DNA of 55,454 nucleotides, from NCBI GenBank assembly GCA_949297215.1, contig CASFRV010000013.1:1-55454 (forward strand), written 5' to 3'. The notes beneath the pieces are model-generated. The model did not search any database. It had not been told where the DNA came from and was given only the letters and a program-made list of their open reading frames with translations. This document shows positions 8,449 to 17,613 of the stretch, one piece after another (the stretch's first letter is position 1; each line of letters begins with the position of its first letter). A program made the position numbers and the translations under genes. The stretch is from an uncultured Bacteroidales bacterium (GTDB taxonomy: Bacteria; Bacteroidota; Bacteroidia; Bacteroidales; Bacteroidaceae).

Positions 8449-10002
8449 TCAGTTGACGATAACTTCCGTGGCTGTGGGCAGGGTGCGCTCGATGCCGTCG
8501 GGGCCCACGGCGCGCACGGAGGTGATGTAGAAGCGCTGGCCGCGCCGCAGCGAGCGCATCAGGTCGCGCTGTGCCTGGGTGAAGCCGGGGCCGGCCGACA
8601 CCTCGGGACGGGCGTTGCCCATGCGGTCGAAGAAGACGGTCTGGAAGCCCAGCACGCGGAAGGGGATGTTGAGCAGTCCGTCGTCGATGGCGGCGCTGAT
8701 GCCCTGAGCGCCGAGCAGCTTGCTCTTGGCCAGGCGGCCGCCGCGGAAGCGCTCGTCGCCCATGGCCACGAAGGCCGTCGGGTCGGGCAGCTTGCGCACC
8801 TTGAAGGTGTACTGCCCCATCGTCTGGCGCCGGCCGTTCACCTCGCCCGTCACGGTGAAGGTGACGTCGCTGCCCACGGCCGTGGGGCGGGCTATATACT
8901 TGCCCTCGCCGCGCGCCGTGAGGCTGCCGCCCGTCATGCTCACGCTGATTTTGTCGGGGGCTATGCCCGAGGCCGACACGCTCACGGGGTTTTCGAAGCC
9001 CGCATAGAGCACGTTCATCAGGTCGGCCGCCACGGTGGCGCCCGTGGGCGGGGCGATGACGTTGTAGCGCTGCGTAAACTCGCGGCGTATGATGTCGCCC
9101 GCGGCGTTGGGCATGAGGATGTAGCCCGAGAAGGAGTATTGGCCCGGGCCGCCCACGCGGAAGGTGTAGCGTCCGTCGGCGGCGATGCGCCGTCCGTTCA
9201 CGTAGATTTCGGGGCGCTGCGTCGTGTCGACGGCAGCCATGAAGATGCGCGACGAGAACGTCTCGCCCGGCAGGAGCGTGGTGGCCTCGGGCAGCACGTA
9301 GGCGTTGAGCTCGTTCACGCGGATGTCTTTCAGGTCGATGTTGGAGATGAGCGTGTGGAGCACCTCGTTTTCGGCCTTGCGCACGTCGCCTTGCAGCTTC
9401 GAGAGCATGGTGACGGCGGCGATGGCGGGCATTTCCTCAAACATGTACGACTCCCAGTTGCGTCCCATGTAGTCGGCCTTGCGGGGCACGTCGGTGCTCA
9501 GGTTCGAGGCGATGATGGCGCGCTGTTTGGGGTCGGTCACGAAGCGCAGTATCCCGTCGCGATAGCGGTTGATGGCGTCGTAGAGCACGCGGCCCTGCCC
9601 CCTGACGGGTGCCAGCATGACGTGGCTCGCGGCTTCCAGGTCTTCCTGGTTCTGCAAGTCGTCGGGCGTGCCGTCGCGGCCGTCGGCCTCGCGGGCGATG
9701 GCCCATTTCAGGCGGTCGGCCAGGTGGTAGAGCGAGTCGGACATGGCGCGCACCTGCGCGGCGCGGTCGTACCACGGCTTCACCTTGGCGGGGTTGGCTT
9801 TGAGCTGGCGGGCCAGGTCGGCATAGATGGCTTCGTTCTCTTTCATCGCGTTGCCCGTCGTGCGGCGCAGGCTTTCGCCCATCAGCGTGAAGCCTTTGAG
9901 CACGTCGCTCGACACGTTGAGCGCGAGCATGGCCATCAGCAAGATGTACATCAGGTTGATCATCTTCTGACGCGGCGAGACGGGTCTTTTCTTTACAGCC
10001 AT
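8449..10002 (-). CDS. gldM: Type IX secretion motor protein GldM/PorM
   Basis: GldM is the long periplasmic shaft of the proton-driven T9SS/gliding motor. One transmembrane helix near the N-terminus (about 14-33, INLMYILLMAMLALNVS) anchors it to the inner membrane, and the N-terminal signature MAVKKRPVSPRQKMINLMYI is typical. The remaining 480 residues make the four periplasmic domains: a helical D1 to about residue 220, then beta-rich domains (YVLPEATTLLPGETFSSRIF, VSVSASGIAPDKISVSMTGG). At 517 residues it is normal. It lies between gldL (51 bp upstream) and gldN, as in other Bacteroidetes. Confidence 0.95.
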   Translation of the reverse strand: MAVKKRPVSPRQKMINLMYILLMAMLALNVSSDVLKGFTLMGESLRRTTGNAMKENEAIYADLARQLKANPAKVKPWYDRAAQVRAMSDSLYHLADRLKWAIAREADGRDGTPDDLQNQEDLEAASHVMLAPVRGQGRVLYDAINRYRDGILRFVTDPKQRAIIASNLSTDVPRKADYMGRNWESYMFEEMPAIAAVTMLSKLQGDVRKAENEVLHTLISNIDLKDIRVNELNAYVLPEATTLLPGETFSSRIFMAAVDTTQRPEIYVNGRRIAADGRYTFRVGGPGQYSFSGYILMPNAAGDIIRREFTQRYNVIAPPTGATVAADLMNVLYAGFENPVSVSASGIAPDKISVSMTGGSLTARGEGKYIARPTAVGSDVTFTVTGEVNGRRQTMGQYTFKVRKLPDPTAFVAMGDERFRGGRLAKSKLLGAQGISAAIDDGLLNIPFRVLGFQTVFFDRMGNARPEVSAGPGFTQAQRDLMRSLRRGQRFYITSVRAVGPDGIERTLPTATEVIVN

Positions 10003-10023
10003 TCTTCTTTACGGGTGCTTGTG

Positions 10024-10043
10024 CTTATATATAATAGGCGTGT
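10024..10043 (-). repeat. AT-rich recurring motif before gldM
   Basis: The minus strand reads ACACGCCTATTATATATAAG, about 20 bases ahead of the gldM start and within the gldL-gldM gap. Compare 17614, 25981, 41307 and 43801. Confidence 0.55.
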
Positions 10044-10053
10044 CGCGGCGCGG

Positions 10054-11034
10054 TCATTCGGCGGCTGCGCCGGCGGCGTTCTTCATGTTGACGGTGAGGG
10101 CCTTGATCATGCGGCCATACACGCCGTTGAGCTCTTCGATCTGGGCGGCCAGGCGCTGTGTCTGCTCGTTGATCTGGTCGATGGTGCCCACCTGCGAACT
10201 GAGCCCCTTGAGCTGCAGCTCGTAGATGCGGTTGATGCCCGTGAGCGTGCGGCCCAGCATCTCCATCTCCTCGCTGTCGCGGGCCAGGCGGCCGCTCTGC
10301 TCGTCCACCTTTTGGAGCGTGTCGGTCAGGGCTTGCAGCTTGGCGATGTAGGTCTGCGTGGCCTCTTCCATCTCGGGCGAGAGCACGGCCTGGGCGCGGC
10401 GCAGGAGCTCGTCGTTGGCCAGGCGGATGATTTCGGCCAGGCGGGCGGCGTCCACGTCGACGGGCGGCAGCTGCTGCATGGCCGGTCCGGCCGGCTGCGC
10501 GGCGCCCTGCGGCGTGGCGGCTGCGGCCTGTGCTGCGGGCGCGGCCGTGCCTGCACCGGGGGCCGTGGCGGGTGCGCCCCCGCCGGCGGTGATGAAGATG
10601 CCTCCACCCATGACGCCCCCTGCGGCGGGCGCGGCCGTGGCGGCGGCAGCCGGGGCGGCGGTGGCGGGAGCGTCGCCGGCGGTTTCGGACGCGTCGGCTG
10701 CGTCGTTGTCAGCGTCGGTTTCCTCCTCGTCGTCCTCGTCGGTCAGGCCCAGGCGGGCGGCTATCTGCTCGTCGGTCTCATAGTCGGGCGGAAGCTCCTT
10801 GCCGACCTCCGTCTTGTCGAAGGGCCGGTCGAAGGCCGAGAGGAAAAACACGATGACCTCCGTGCCCATACCGATGAAAAGCATGAGGTTGCCGCCCGGC
10901 AGGTGGGTGAGCTTGAAGAGAGCACCGAGAATCACGATCGACGCACCCCAGCTGTAAGCATAGTTGAGGAACGTCTGGCCCGGCACGCTGTCCATCCAGT
11001 GTTGCAGGCGCACTACAAAGTTTATCTTGGGCAT
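10054..11034 (-). CDS. gldL: Type IX secretion motor protein GldL/PorL
   Basis: GldL is the inner-membrane stator-like partner of GldM and converts proton flow into motion. Two transmembrane helices lie in the first 70 residues (about 24-43 and 48-68), with a lysine (K41) and a glutamate (E59) inside or at the edge of them, which fits proton-path residues known in this family. The cytoplasmic part ends in helical repeats (ELLRRAQAVLSPEMEEATQT, LARDSEEMEMLGRTLTGINR). Odd: residues about 110-185 are a low-complexity A/G/P/T/D insert that separates the membrane part from the helical tail. The start MPKINFVVRLQHWMDSVPG is standard. Confidence 0.93.
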   Translation of the reverse strand: MPKINFVVRLQHWMDSVPGQTFLNYAYSWGASIVILGALFKLTHLPGGNLMLFIGMGTEVIVFFLSAFDRPFDKTEVGKELPPDYETDEQIAARLGLTDEDDEEETDADNDAADASETAGDAPATAAPAAAATAAPAAGGVMGGGIFITAGGGAPATAPGAGTAAPAAQAAAATPQGAAQPAGPAMQQLPPVDVDAARLAEIIRLANDELLRRAQAVLSPEMEEATQTYIAKLQALTDTLQKVDEQSGRLARDSEEMEMLGRTLTGINRIYELQLKGLSSQVGTIDQINEQTQRLAAQIEELNGVYGRMIKALTVNMKNAAGAAAE

Positions 11035-11066
11035 ATCGTTTTGCTTTTAGGGTCGGGGTGATGATG

Positions 11067-12500
11067 TCATTTCTTGTCCTTGCTCGTGGTGACGGCCTTG
11101 GAGCGCACGCAGCGGAAGCCGATGTAGGAGCGCGGCTGGTTCTGATACTCCCAGGTGCGCCATGCCGAGCGGATGTAGGACACGGGGTCTTTCCACGAGC
11201 CGCCGCGCACGCTCTTGCGCTTGAGCACGTAGGGGTCTTCCTTGGCGGCGTCGTAGCGGAGCTGGGGGTTGACGTCGCTCATGGCCGCCACGCCCGCCTC
11301 GGTATAGACGGTGCTGGTCCACTCGGCCACGTTGCCCGCCATGTCGAAGAGGCCGTTGCTGTTGGCTCCGTAGATGCCGGCCTGCGAGGTGATGAGGTTG
11401 CCGTCCTCGGTGTAGTTGCCCTCGTCGGGCTTGAAGTTGGCATAGAAGCACCCCTTGTCGTTGGTCATGTCCTTGCCGCTCCACGGGAAGGGGTTGCCCT
11501 CCTTGCCGCGGGCCGCATATTCCCACTCGATTTCCGTCGGCAGGCGGTAGCGCTGTATGTAGCGGGCCTGGGCGCCCAGGCCGCGCAGCAGATACTCCGT
11601 GCGCCAGGCGCAGAAGGCCTTGGCCTGCTCCCACGTGACGCCCACGACGGGATAGTCGTTATACGAGGGCGAGGAGAAATAGAGGCGCATGTAGGCCTCG
11701 TTGTTGGCGTTGGGAAAGTCGTTGACCCAGCACGTCGTGTCGGGATAGACGGGCACGATGTAGGTGTTCAGGAAGTCGTAGAGGCTCGACAGGGGCCGCT
11801 CGATGGTTTGCGTCACGACCTGCCCGTTGTCGTCCACGTAGGCCGTGTCTTTCGATATCATGACCACCTCTTCGGGGTCGGCGGGGCGGTCGGTGTTCAG
11901 GTTGCGCTCGGCGGGGTTCAGGCGGTATTTGCGCAGGGCGGCCTTCTCGTAGTCGAATATCTCGTAGCGGTAGAGCATCTGGCTGGCGTCGAGCATGAGG
12001 GTGCCGTCGATGGGGTGACGCTTGTAGACGCTCATGATGGCGCGCTCCTGGTCCTCGGTGGGCTTGCGCCAGGGGATGGGCTTGGCCCAGTTGAGATGGG
12101 GCGTCACGGGGTCGCCGTTGCGGTCCACCTCGATTTTAAACGTCTCGTCGCCGCCATACGATGGGTCGGCCAGACGTTCGCGGATGATGGAGTCGCGCAC
12201 CCACTCCACAAACTGGCGGTACATCGAGTTGGTCACTTCCGTCTGGTCCATCCAGAAGCCGTCGACCGATATTTCACGGCTCGGCACGACGGTGCCCCAG
12301 AGCGAGTCGTTCTCTTCGAGCCCCACTTTCAGATAGCCGCGCCTGACCTCCACCATGCCGTAGGGCACGGGCTCGGTAAAGGAGGCTCCGCGCTGCCCCG
12401 TGACCTCGCCGCCGTTCGACATGGCACGGCTCCCGCCGAAGCAGGACGTGAGCAGCAGGCCGGCCGCCAGGGCTGCGATGAGGGTTGTTGCTTTATTCAT
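11067..12500 (-). CDS. gldK: Type IX secretion lipoprotein GldK/PorK
   Basis: Outer-membrane lipoprotein that with GldN forms the periplasmic ring of the translocon. The lipobox LLTSC gives lipidated C20. From about residue 45 to 470 it has the formylglycine-generating-enzyme (sulfatase-modifying) fold typical of GldK: VSREISVDGFWMDQTEVTNS near the start, PVVGVTWEQAKAFCAWRTEY, RLPTEIEWEYAARG, and WTSTVYTE...RGGSWKDPVSYIRSA near the end, finishing with SYIGFRCVRS. The fold is kept for structure, not for enzyme activity, in GldK. It sits 61 bp after porP and 32 bp before gldL. Confidence 0.95.
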   Translation of the reverse strand: MNKATTLIAALAAGLLLTSCFGGSRAMSNGGEVTGQRGASFTEPVPYGMVEVRRGYLKVGLEENDSLWGTVVPSREISVDGFWMDQTEVTNSMYRQFVEWVRDSIIRERLADPSYGGDETFKIEVDRNGDPVTPHLNWAKPIPWRKPTEDQERAIMSVYKRHPIDGTLMLDASQMLYRYEIFDYEKAALRKYRLNPAERNLNTDRPADPEEVVMISKDTAYVDDNGQVVTQTIERPLSSLYDFLNTYIVPVYPDTTCWVNDFPNANNEAYMRLYFSSPSYNDYPVVGVTWEQAKAFCAWRTEYLLRGLGAQARYIQRYRLPTEIEWEYAARGKEGNPFPWSGKDMTNDKGCFYANFKPDEGNYTEDGNLITSQAGIYGANSNGLFDMAGNVAEWTSTVYTEAGVAAMSDVNPQLRYDAAKEDPYVLKRKSVRGGSWKDPVSYIRSAWRTWEYQNQPRSYIGFRCVRSKAVTTSKDKK

Positions 12501-12561
12501 TGTCTGTTGCTGGTTTCTTTATCTGTGTTGGTGCGCCGCGCCGGGCTGCGCCGGGCCGTCG

Positions 12562-13554
12562 TCAGAGGAAGCGCACGCTGCGGTGCAGGTTTTTCCCCTT
12601 TTTCCCCAGGTTCAGGTCGAGGCGGTAGCCCAGCGTAATCTCGTGGTTGCCGCTTTCCAGGCCGATGCCCTCGGTGTTGGCCTCGTACGAATAGCTGATG
12701 TCCACCCCGTGAAAGGCGCCGCCCACGAGGAGCGTCACCGAATGGAGGGGGCTGTACGAGGCGCCGCCGTAGAAGCGCTTCTTGCCGTTCTCGAAGATGA
12801 AGCGGGCCGTGATGTCGCTGCGGAAGTTTCCCGCCGCATAGCGCAACATGACGGAGGGCGCTATCTTAAATAACGGGTTTCGCGTGCGGATATTGTATCC
12901 CGCCGTCAAATTAAGCAGCGGGTCGACCTTCCGCTCGTTCGTTTCGCCCAGATAGATGGTGGGCGCCGTCAGGTGCAGGCCCGAAAACGTGGCATACCAC
13001 GGCCCCCGGGCATAGTAGAGACCCGCCGAAACGTCAAACTTCGAGCCCGACACCTCCGACGAGGGGAAGCCCGGGTCGTTGGCATCGCCCAGGTCGGCCC
13101 GCGAGCCGTCCACGCTCTCGTTGAGCATGTCGGCCTCCACGCCGATGCTGAGCTGCCCGCCAAAGAGCTTCAGGTGGTAGGCATACTGCACGGCGAAGCG
13201 CTTGCTCGAAAAGAGGCCGATCTCGTCGTTCAGGAACATGGCGCCCACGCCGTGTCGCGTCTTGCCAATCTGAAAGGCCATGTTGGCCCCGGCATACATC
13301 GTGCCGCCGGCGTCCTCAAAGCCCGTGGCATGGGCCTGATAGGCCGCGTTGATGTTCAGCTGGGGCGTGCGGCCCACGGCAGCGGGGTTATACTGCTGCT
13401 CCACATCCCAATAGTGGACAAAGGCCGGGTCATACTGCCCCCGGGCCTCGCCGCCGTCCCCCAGCCACAGCGCAGCCGCCGCGACGCACGCAAGCAGCCG
13501 CACGGCCCGCGGCCGCCGGCAGAAGCGTTGGAGACGGAATGGAGCTTTCGTCAT
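12562..13554 (-). CDS. porP: PorP/SprF-family T9SS outer-membrane protein
   Basis: First gene of the T9SS operon. PorP/SprF proteins are outer-membrane beta barrels that link the translocon or cell-surface cargo to the T9SS motor. The signal peptide is long (R-rich n-region, cleavage EARG|Q40). Family signs are DPAFVHYWDVEQQYNPAAVG near the mature N-terminus, repeated amphipathic strands, and a C-terminal strand EITLGYRLDLNL. At 330 residues it is typical. The alternative name SprF applies to the Flavobacterium paralogue; the position before gldK supports PorP. A strong promoter lies at 13630-13660. Confidence 0.92.
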   Translation of the reverse strand: MTKAPFRLQRFCRRPRAVRLLACVAAAALWLGDGGEARGQYDPAFVHYWDVEQQYNPAAVGRTPQLNINAAYQAHATGFEDAGGTMYAGANMAFQIGKTRHGVGAMFLNDEIGLFSSKRFAVQYAYHLKLFGGQLSIGVEADMLNESVDGSRADLGDANDPGFPSSEVSGSKFDVSAGLYYARGPWYATFSGLHLTAPTIYLGETNERKVDPLLNLTAGYNIRTRNPLFKIAPSVMLRYAAGNFRSDITARFIFENGKKRFYGGASYSPLHSVTLLVGGAFHGVDISYSYEANTEGIGLESGNHEITLGYRLDLNLGKKGKNLHRSVRFL

Positions 13555-13629
13555 GCCTGCACGTATTTGTCTGCTATTAATAACTCACGGGCCCCGCGGT
13601 TTATTGTGCAGTTCCCGTTTTTTGCCAAA

Positions 13630-13660
13630 CAAATTTACGGCAACACGCGGGGAGAGCAAA
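13630..13660 (-). promoter_or_regulatory. Promoter of the T9SS operon
   Basis: The minus strand reads TTTG (13660-13657), a 19-base spacer, then TAAATTTG (13637-13630): an exact fit to TTTG-N19-TAnnTTTG. The -7 box ends 75 bases upstream of the porP start, leaving a leader of about 70 bases. Confidence 0.78.
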
Positions 13661-13750
13661 GCGAAAACGCCATTTTTTTCGCCTCGCACGCCGCGCCCCG
13701 CCCCCTTCGGCCGCCCCGACACGCCCCCGCACAGCCCGCCGCGAAGCCCT

Positions 13751-14111
13751 GTGCGCTATATGGCACTGTGTTAATGCGGACAGCGACCGATGGTCGCGTT
13801 TTAGCGATTTTTCCGCGCTTCCATGCGGCGTTTTCGTGCATCCGTGCGGCGGTCCGAGCGATCCATCCCATGGAAATCCATCTCCATCCCATCGATTCGC
13901 CGATCCATCCCATGGAATTTCACATCTAAGGCCTGTTTTCGGAGGAAAATTCGGGGCGATTTGTGCCATATAGTGGCGAAAATCACATTTTCGGCCGTCT
14001 CTACGGCGGGATATCGCAGAGATATGTCTGAAAATGAAGCATTTACATTTTTCGCTCATTTGCGAGTAAGAGGGGGAGCGCGCGAAAATAATCGATTCTG
14101 CGTGTTAAAAA
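13751..14111 (+). repeat. Module B copy 1 (361 bp)
   Basis: Begins GTGCGCTATATGGCA and ends CGTGTTAAAAA, as do copies at 34450-34772 and 50939-51299. In the middle are tandem CCATCCCATGGA palindromes and GTGCCATATAG, the inverse of the start. This copy is more diverged than the other two (for example TGGCACTGTGTTAATG against TGGCAAACCGTTAATG). Confidence 0.8.
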
Positions 14112-14224
14112 GTCGGGGTGCGGCAGCACTGACGGCCCCGAGCGAGCCGACTGAAAAAAATGCGGCGCGGCGCTTTCTCATTCCGCCCGTTTCTGCTACC
14201 TTTCGCCCCAAAAACCTAAGACTG

Positions 14225-16231
14225 ATGAAGCTTTCCTCACTGCTGCTCTGCGCGGCCCTGCTCACGGCGGCCGTACCCCGCGACGCCCGGGCCGGGGACG
14301 GGCCCGTCCGCTTCGCCACCGACCCCACGACGGGGGCCATCGCCTCGCTCACCCTCGCGGGCGACACGACGGGCATGAACTGGATGCTGCGCACCGACGG
14401 CAGCCAGTATGCATGGGTCACGTCCAAATATGGCTGGGGCCTGGGCTATTTCACGGCCGGTGGCCGCACCCTTTCGTGGCACACGCCTGAGAGCGTGGCC
14501 GACGGCGGGCGGCGCGTTGTCTACACGGCGGGCGGCGTGCGCGTCGAGGTGGAGCGCAGCGAGGCCGGGGGAGGCTTTGCGGAGCGCTACACCTTTGTCA
14601 ACGAGGGCGCTATGCCCGTGCGCCTCACCGACCTGGGCATCTACACGCCCTTCAACGACAACTATCCCGACGCCCGCACCTGCCTGAGGGAGCGCTGCCA
14701 CGCCCACATCTGGCCGGGCGGCGCGGCGGCCTGGGTGGAGGCGCGGCGCATGAGCGGCCGGGGCACCGAGGTGGGCCTGATGCTCACGCAGGGCAACGTC
14801 GTCGACTACGACATCTGGGAGCGCGGACCCGAGCGGGCCAACTCCAACTTCCGCGGCGTCGTGGCCCTCTGCCCGGCCGACACCACGCTGGGCCCGGGCG
14901 GCCGCATGACGGTGGGCTGGCGCGTCTTTGCCTGCGACGGGCCCGAGGGCTTCCGCCGCAGCGTGCTCCGCTACGGCGGCACCCTGGCCGAGGCCGACCG
15001 CTACGTGGCCACCGTGGGCGACACGGTGCGCGTCGCGCTGCGCACGGCCCGCGGCACGCGCCACCGCGACGTGCGCATCGGCCGCACGGGCGACCACACC
15101 GTGGCGCTCGACCTGGGCGGCGGGCGGCAAACCTGCGTGCGCCTGCTGGGCATACCCGCCCCCGAGGAGCTCGTGGCGCGGCGCGTGGCCTTCATCCTGG
15201 ACCACCAGCAGATGAACGACACGGCCGACGCACGCTACGGGGCCTTCATGGTGTACGACAACGAGACCGGCCGCATCTACCTGAACGACGACGACCGTGC
15301 CAGCCACGACACCGACGAGGGGCGCGAGCGCGTGGGCATGGGCCTGCTCCTGGCCAAATGGTGCATGCTCCACCCCGACGCAAGGCTGCGCAGGGCCCTC
15401 GTGCGCTACGCCGCCTTCGTGCGCCGCGAGCTGCAAACGGCCGACTACACCACCTACTCGCAGACGGGCCGCCGCGGCTACCACCGCGGATACAACTACC
15501 CGTGGGTGGCCGACTTCTACTTTCACATGTACGACCTCACGGGCGACGCCCGCTATGCGGCCGACGGCTACGGCACGCTCTGCGCCTTCTTCCGCCACTT
15601 CGGCTACGGCTTCTATGCCATCGACATTCCCGTGCTCGAAAGCATGAAGGCACTGGAACGGGCGGGCATGAGCGCCGAACGCGACACGCTGCTGGCCCAC
15701 TACCGCCGCACGGCCGCACGCTTTGCGGAGACGGGCCCCCTCTTTCCGCGCCACGAGGTGAACTACGAGCAGAGCATCGTGGCTCCGGCCGTGGCCTTCA
15801 TGGCCGAGATGTACCTGCAAACGGCCGACACGGCCTGCCTGGCCTACGTGCGCCGGCTGATGCCCGCCCTCGAAGCCTTTGCCGGCAGCCAGCCCGCCTA
15901 CAACCTCAACGGCATCGCCATACGCCACTGGGACGGCTACTGGTTTGGCAAACGGCCGCTCTATGGCGACACCTTCCCCCACTATTGGAGCACGCTGAAC
16001 GCCGTGGCCTACTATTACTACGCCCGCTGCGGCGGAGGCGACGACTACCTGCGCCGCGCCCGCGCCATCGTGCGCGGCAACCTGTGCCTCTTTGCCCCCG
16101 ACGGGCGGGCCTCGTGCGCCTATCTGGCCCCGCGCCGCGTCGACGGGCGCCCCGGCCACTACTACGACCCCTTTGCCAACGACCAGGACTGGGCCCTGGC
16201 CTTCTACCTGCTGGTGGAGCACGGCATATAG
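14225..16231 (+). CDS. Secreted six-hairpin (alpha/alpha) glycosidase-like protein
   Basis: I start at 14225 (MKLSSLLLCAALLTAAVPRD), because the upstream extension runs through module B. The signal peptide ends about DARA|G24. Residues 25-290 look like a beta-sandwich (PVRFATDPTTGAIASLTL, MNWMLRTDGSQYAW); residues about 330-668 look like an alpha-helical toroid with repeated aromatic helices (RGYNYPWVADFYFHMYDLTG, YGDTFPHYWSTLNAVAYYYY). This layout is shared by several (alpha/alpha)6 glycosidases and by DUF5695-type proteins. I cannot assign a substrate or catalytic acid. It has no SusC/SusD partner here. Its +1 residue is glycine, unlike most exported proteins in this window. Confidence 0.7.
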   Translation: MKLSSLLLCAALLTAAVPRDARAGDGPVRFATDPTTGAIASLTLAGDTTGMNWMLRTDGSQYAWVTSKYGWGLGYFTAGGRTLSWHTPESVADGGRRVVYTAGGVRVEVERSEAGGGFAERYTFVNEGAMPVRLTDLGIYTPFNDNYPDARTCLRERCHAHIWPGGAAAWVEARRMSGRGTEVGLMLTQGNVVDYDIWERGPERANSNFRGVVALCPADTTLGPGGRMTVGWRVFACDGPEGFRRSVLRYGGTLAEADRYVATVGDTVRVALRTARGTRHRDVRIGRTGDHTVALDLGGGRQTCVRLLGIPAPEELVARRVAFILDHQQMNDTADARYGAFMVYDNETGRIYLNDDDRASHDTDEGRERVGMGLLLAKWCMLHPDARLRRALVRYAAFVRRELQTADYTTYSQTGRRGYHRGYNYPWVADFYFHMYDLTGDARYAADGYGTLCAFFRHFGYGFYAIDIPVLESMKALERAGMSAERDTLLAHYRRTAARFAETGPLFPRHEVNYEQSIVAPAVAFMAEMYLQTADTACLAYVRRLMPALEAFAGSQPAYNLNGIAIRHWDGYWFGKRPLYGDTFPHYWSTLNAVAYYYYARCGGGDDYLRRARAIVRGNLCLFAPDGRASCAYLAPRRVDGRPGHYYDPFANDQDWALAFYLLVEHGI

Positions 16232-16369
16232 GCCGCGGGGCTTCCGGGGCGTCCCGCCCCGAAACGGCGGGGGCGCTCTGCTTCAAGGAAAAAGGCGGCA
16301 ACGGGCTGCGGAGAAAAGCGTTTTTTTTCGTAATATTGCACCCTAATCACCTAAGCTCGACGAAGAAAC

Positions 16370-17572
16370 ATGCTGACGCTCGACCTCGTTTACAAAGCTA
16401 CGACCGTGCTGTCGGGACTGGTGCGCCACACGTCGCTCATCCACACCGACAAGCTCAACCCGCTGTGCGACGTCTACCTGAAGCCCGAGAACCTGCAAGT
16501 GACGGGCTCGTTCAAGGTGCGCGGCGCCAGCTTCAAGATTGCCTCGCTCAGCGACGAGGAGAAGGCGCGCGGCGTCATTGCCTGCTCGGCCGGCAACCAC
16601 GCTCAGGGCGTGGCCCTGGCGGCACGGCGCTACGGCATACCCTCGCTCATCTGCATGCCCGAGGGCGCACCCATCAGCAAGGTGGAGGCCACGCGCGAAC
16701 TGGGAGCCGAGATACGCCTGGTCGAGGGCGTCTACGACGATGCCTACCGCGAAGCCATCAGGCTCAACCGGGAGAGGGGCATGACGTTTATCCATCCTTT
16801 CGACGACGAAATGGTCATCGCCGGGCAGGGCTCGGTGGGCATGGAGATACTGACGGACCTGCCCGAGGTGGACGTAATCGTCGTGCCCATCGGCGGAGGC
16901 GGACTGGCCAGCGGCGTGGCCTATGCCGTCAAGGCGCTCAAACCCGAGGTGAAGGTGGTGGGCGTACAGGCCGAGGGAGCCGCGAGCATGCTCACCAGCC
17001 GCGACCACAACCAGATCGAATGCCTGCCATCGGTGCTCACCATCGCCGACGGTATCGCCGTGAAAGAGCCCGGCGAGCACACGTTTGCTCTCTGCCAGCA
17101 GTATGTAGACGAAGTGGTGAGCGTGAGCGAGGACGAAATCTGCGCAGCCATACTGGCCCTCATCGAGCACCACAAACTCATTGCCGAGGGGGCGGGAGCC
17201 GTGAGCGTGGCGGCAGCCATGTTCAACAAAACGGAGGTGGCCGGGAAGCACGTGTGCTGCATCGTGAGCGGTGGCAACATCGACGTGACCATCCTGAGCC
17301 GCGTTATCAACCGCGGACTCATGAAGGGCGGCCGCACCACGGAAATGCTCATCGAAATGCCCGACCGCCCGGGCTCGCTGCTCGGCCTGTGCCGCGTCAT
17401 CGTGCGCTTCGGCGCCAACATCATCTCGGTGCACCACGAGCGCAACGGCGAGAGCCCCGACGTCAACTCGTGCAACCTGCGCATCGTGCTCGAAACGCGC
17501 AATGCCGACCACATACGCGAGATACACCGGGCCATCGAGGCCGCGGGATACATCATCCTGATGGAGAAATAA
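16370..17572 (+). CDS. ilvA: Threonine dehydratase with ACT domain
   Basis: PLP enzyme that turns threonine into 2-oxobutyrate, the first step to isoleucine. K49 in GSFKVRGA is the PLP Schiff-base lysine; SAGNHAQG (about 74-81) and the glycine loop PIGGGGLASG bind the cofactor. The catalytic domain runs to about residue 320 and a single ACT domain follows (about 326-400, MLIEMPDRPGSLLGLCRVIV), which fits allosteric control. The short 400-residue form with one ACT domain is usual in Bacteroidales. The product is single-copy here and followed by a terminator. Biosynthetic (ilvA) against catabolic (tdcB) use cannot be settled from sequence alone. Confidence 0.93.
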   Translation: MLTLDLVYKATTVLSGLVRHTSLIHTDKLNPLCDVYLKPENLQVTGSFKVRGASFKIASLSDEEKARGVIACSAGNHAQGVALAARRYGIPSLICMPEGAPISKVEATRELGAEIRLVEGVYDDAYREAIRLNRERGMTFIHPFDDEMVIAGQGSVGMEILTDLPEVDVIVVPIGGGGLASGVAYAVKALKPEVKVVGVQAEGAASMLTSRDHNQIECLPSVLTIADGIAVKEPGEHTFALCQQYVDEVVSVSEDEICAAILALIEHHKLIAEGAGAVSVAAAMFNKTEVAGKHVCCIVSGGNIDVTILSRVINRGLMKGGRTTEMLIEMPDRPGSLLGLCRVIVRFGANIISVHHERNGESPDVNSCNLRIVLETRNADHIREIHRAIEAAGYIILMEK

Positions 17573-17590
17573 ACGACAACATGCATCTGC

Positions 17591-17613
17591 GCCGGGCCGG
17601 AGCCCGGCCTTTT
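17591..17613 (+). terminator. Intrinsic terminator after ilvA
   Basis: Stem GCCGGGC (17591-17597), loop CGGA, GCCCGGC (17602-17608), followed by CTTTTC. It separates ilvA from the nadA operon. Confidence 0.7.

Larger units (their letters stand above)
13555..14224. repeat. Intergenic block R2 between porP and the six-hairpin gene
   Basis: It contains the T9SS promoter near its left end, module B at 13751-14111, and a short plus-strand leader for the next gene with TACCTTTC at about 14197-14204. Frames that cross it (including a long 5' extension of the next gene) follow the repeat and are not credible coding. Confidence 0.8.

Noticed and set aside
8215-11061. A 948-residue plus-strand open frame antisense to gldM and gldL
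   Set aside because: It is an antisense by-product of high third-position GC. Its translation is H/A/V/G-rich without domains, while the minus strand encodes well-conserved T9SS proteins.
13823-14224. 134-residue N-terminal extension of the six-hairpin protein
   Set aside because: It runs through module B, and the internal ATG at 14225 begins a clear signal peptide.
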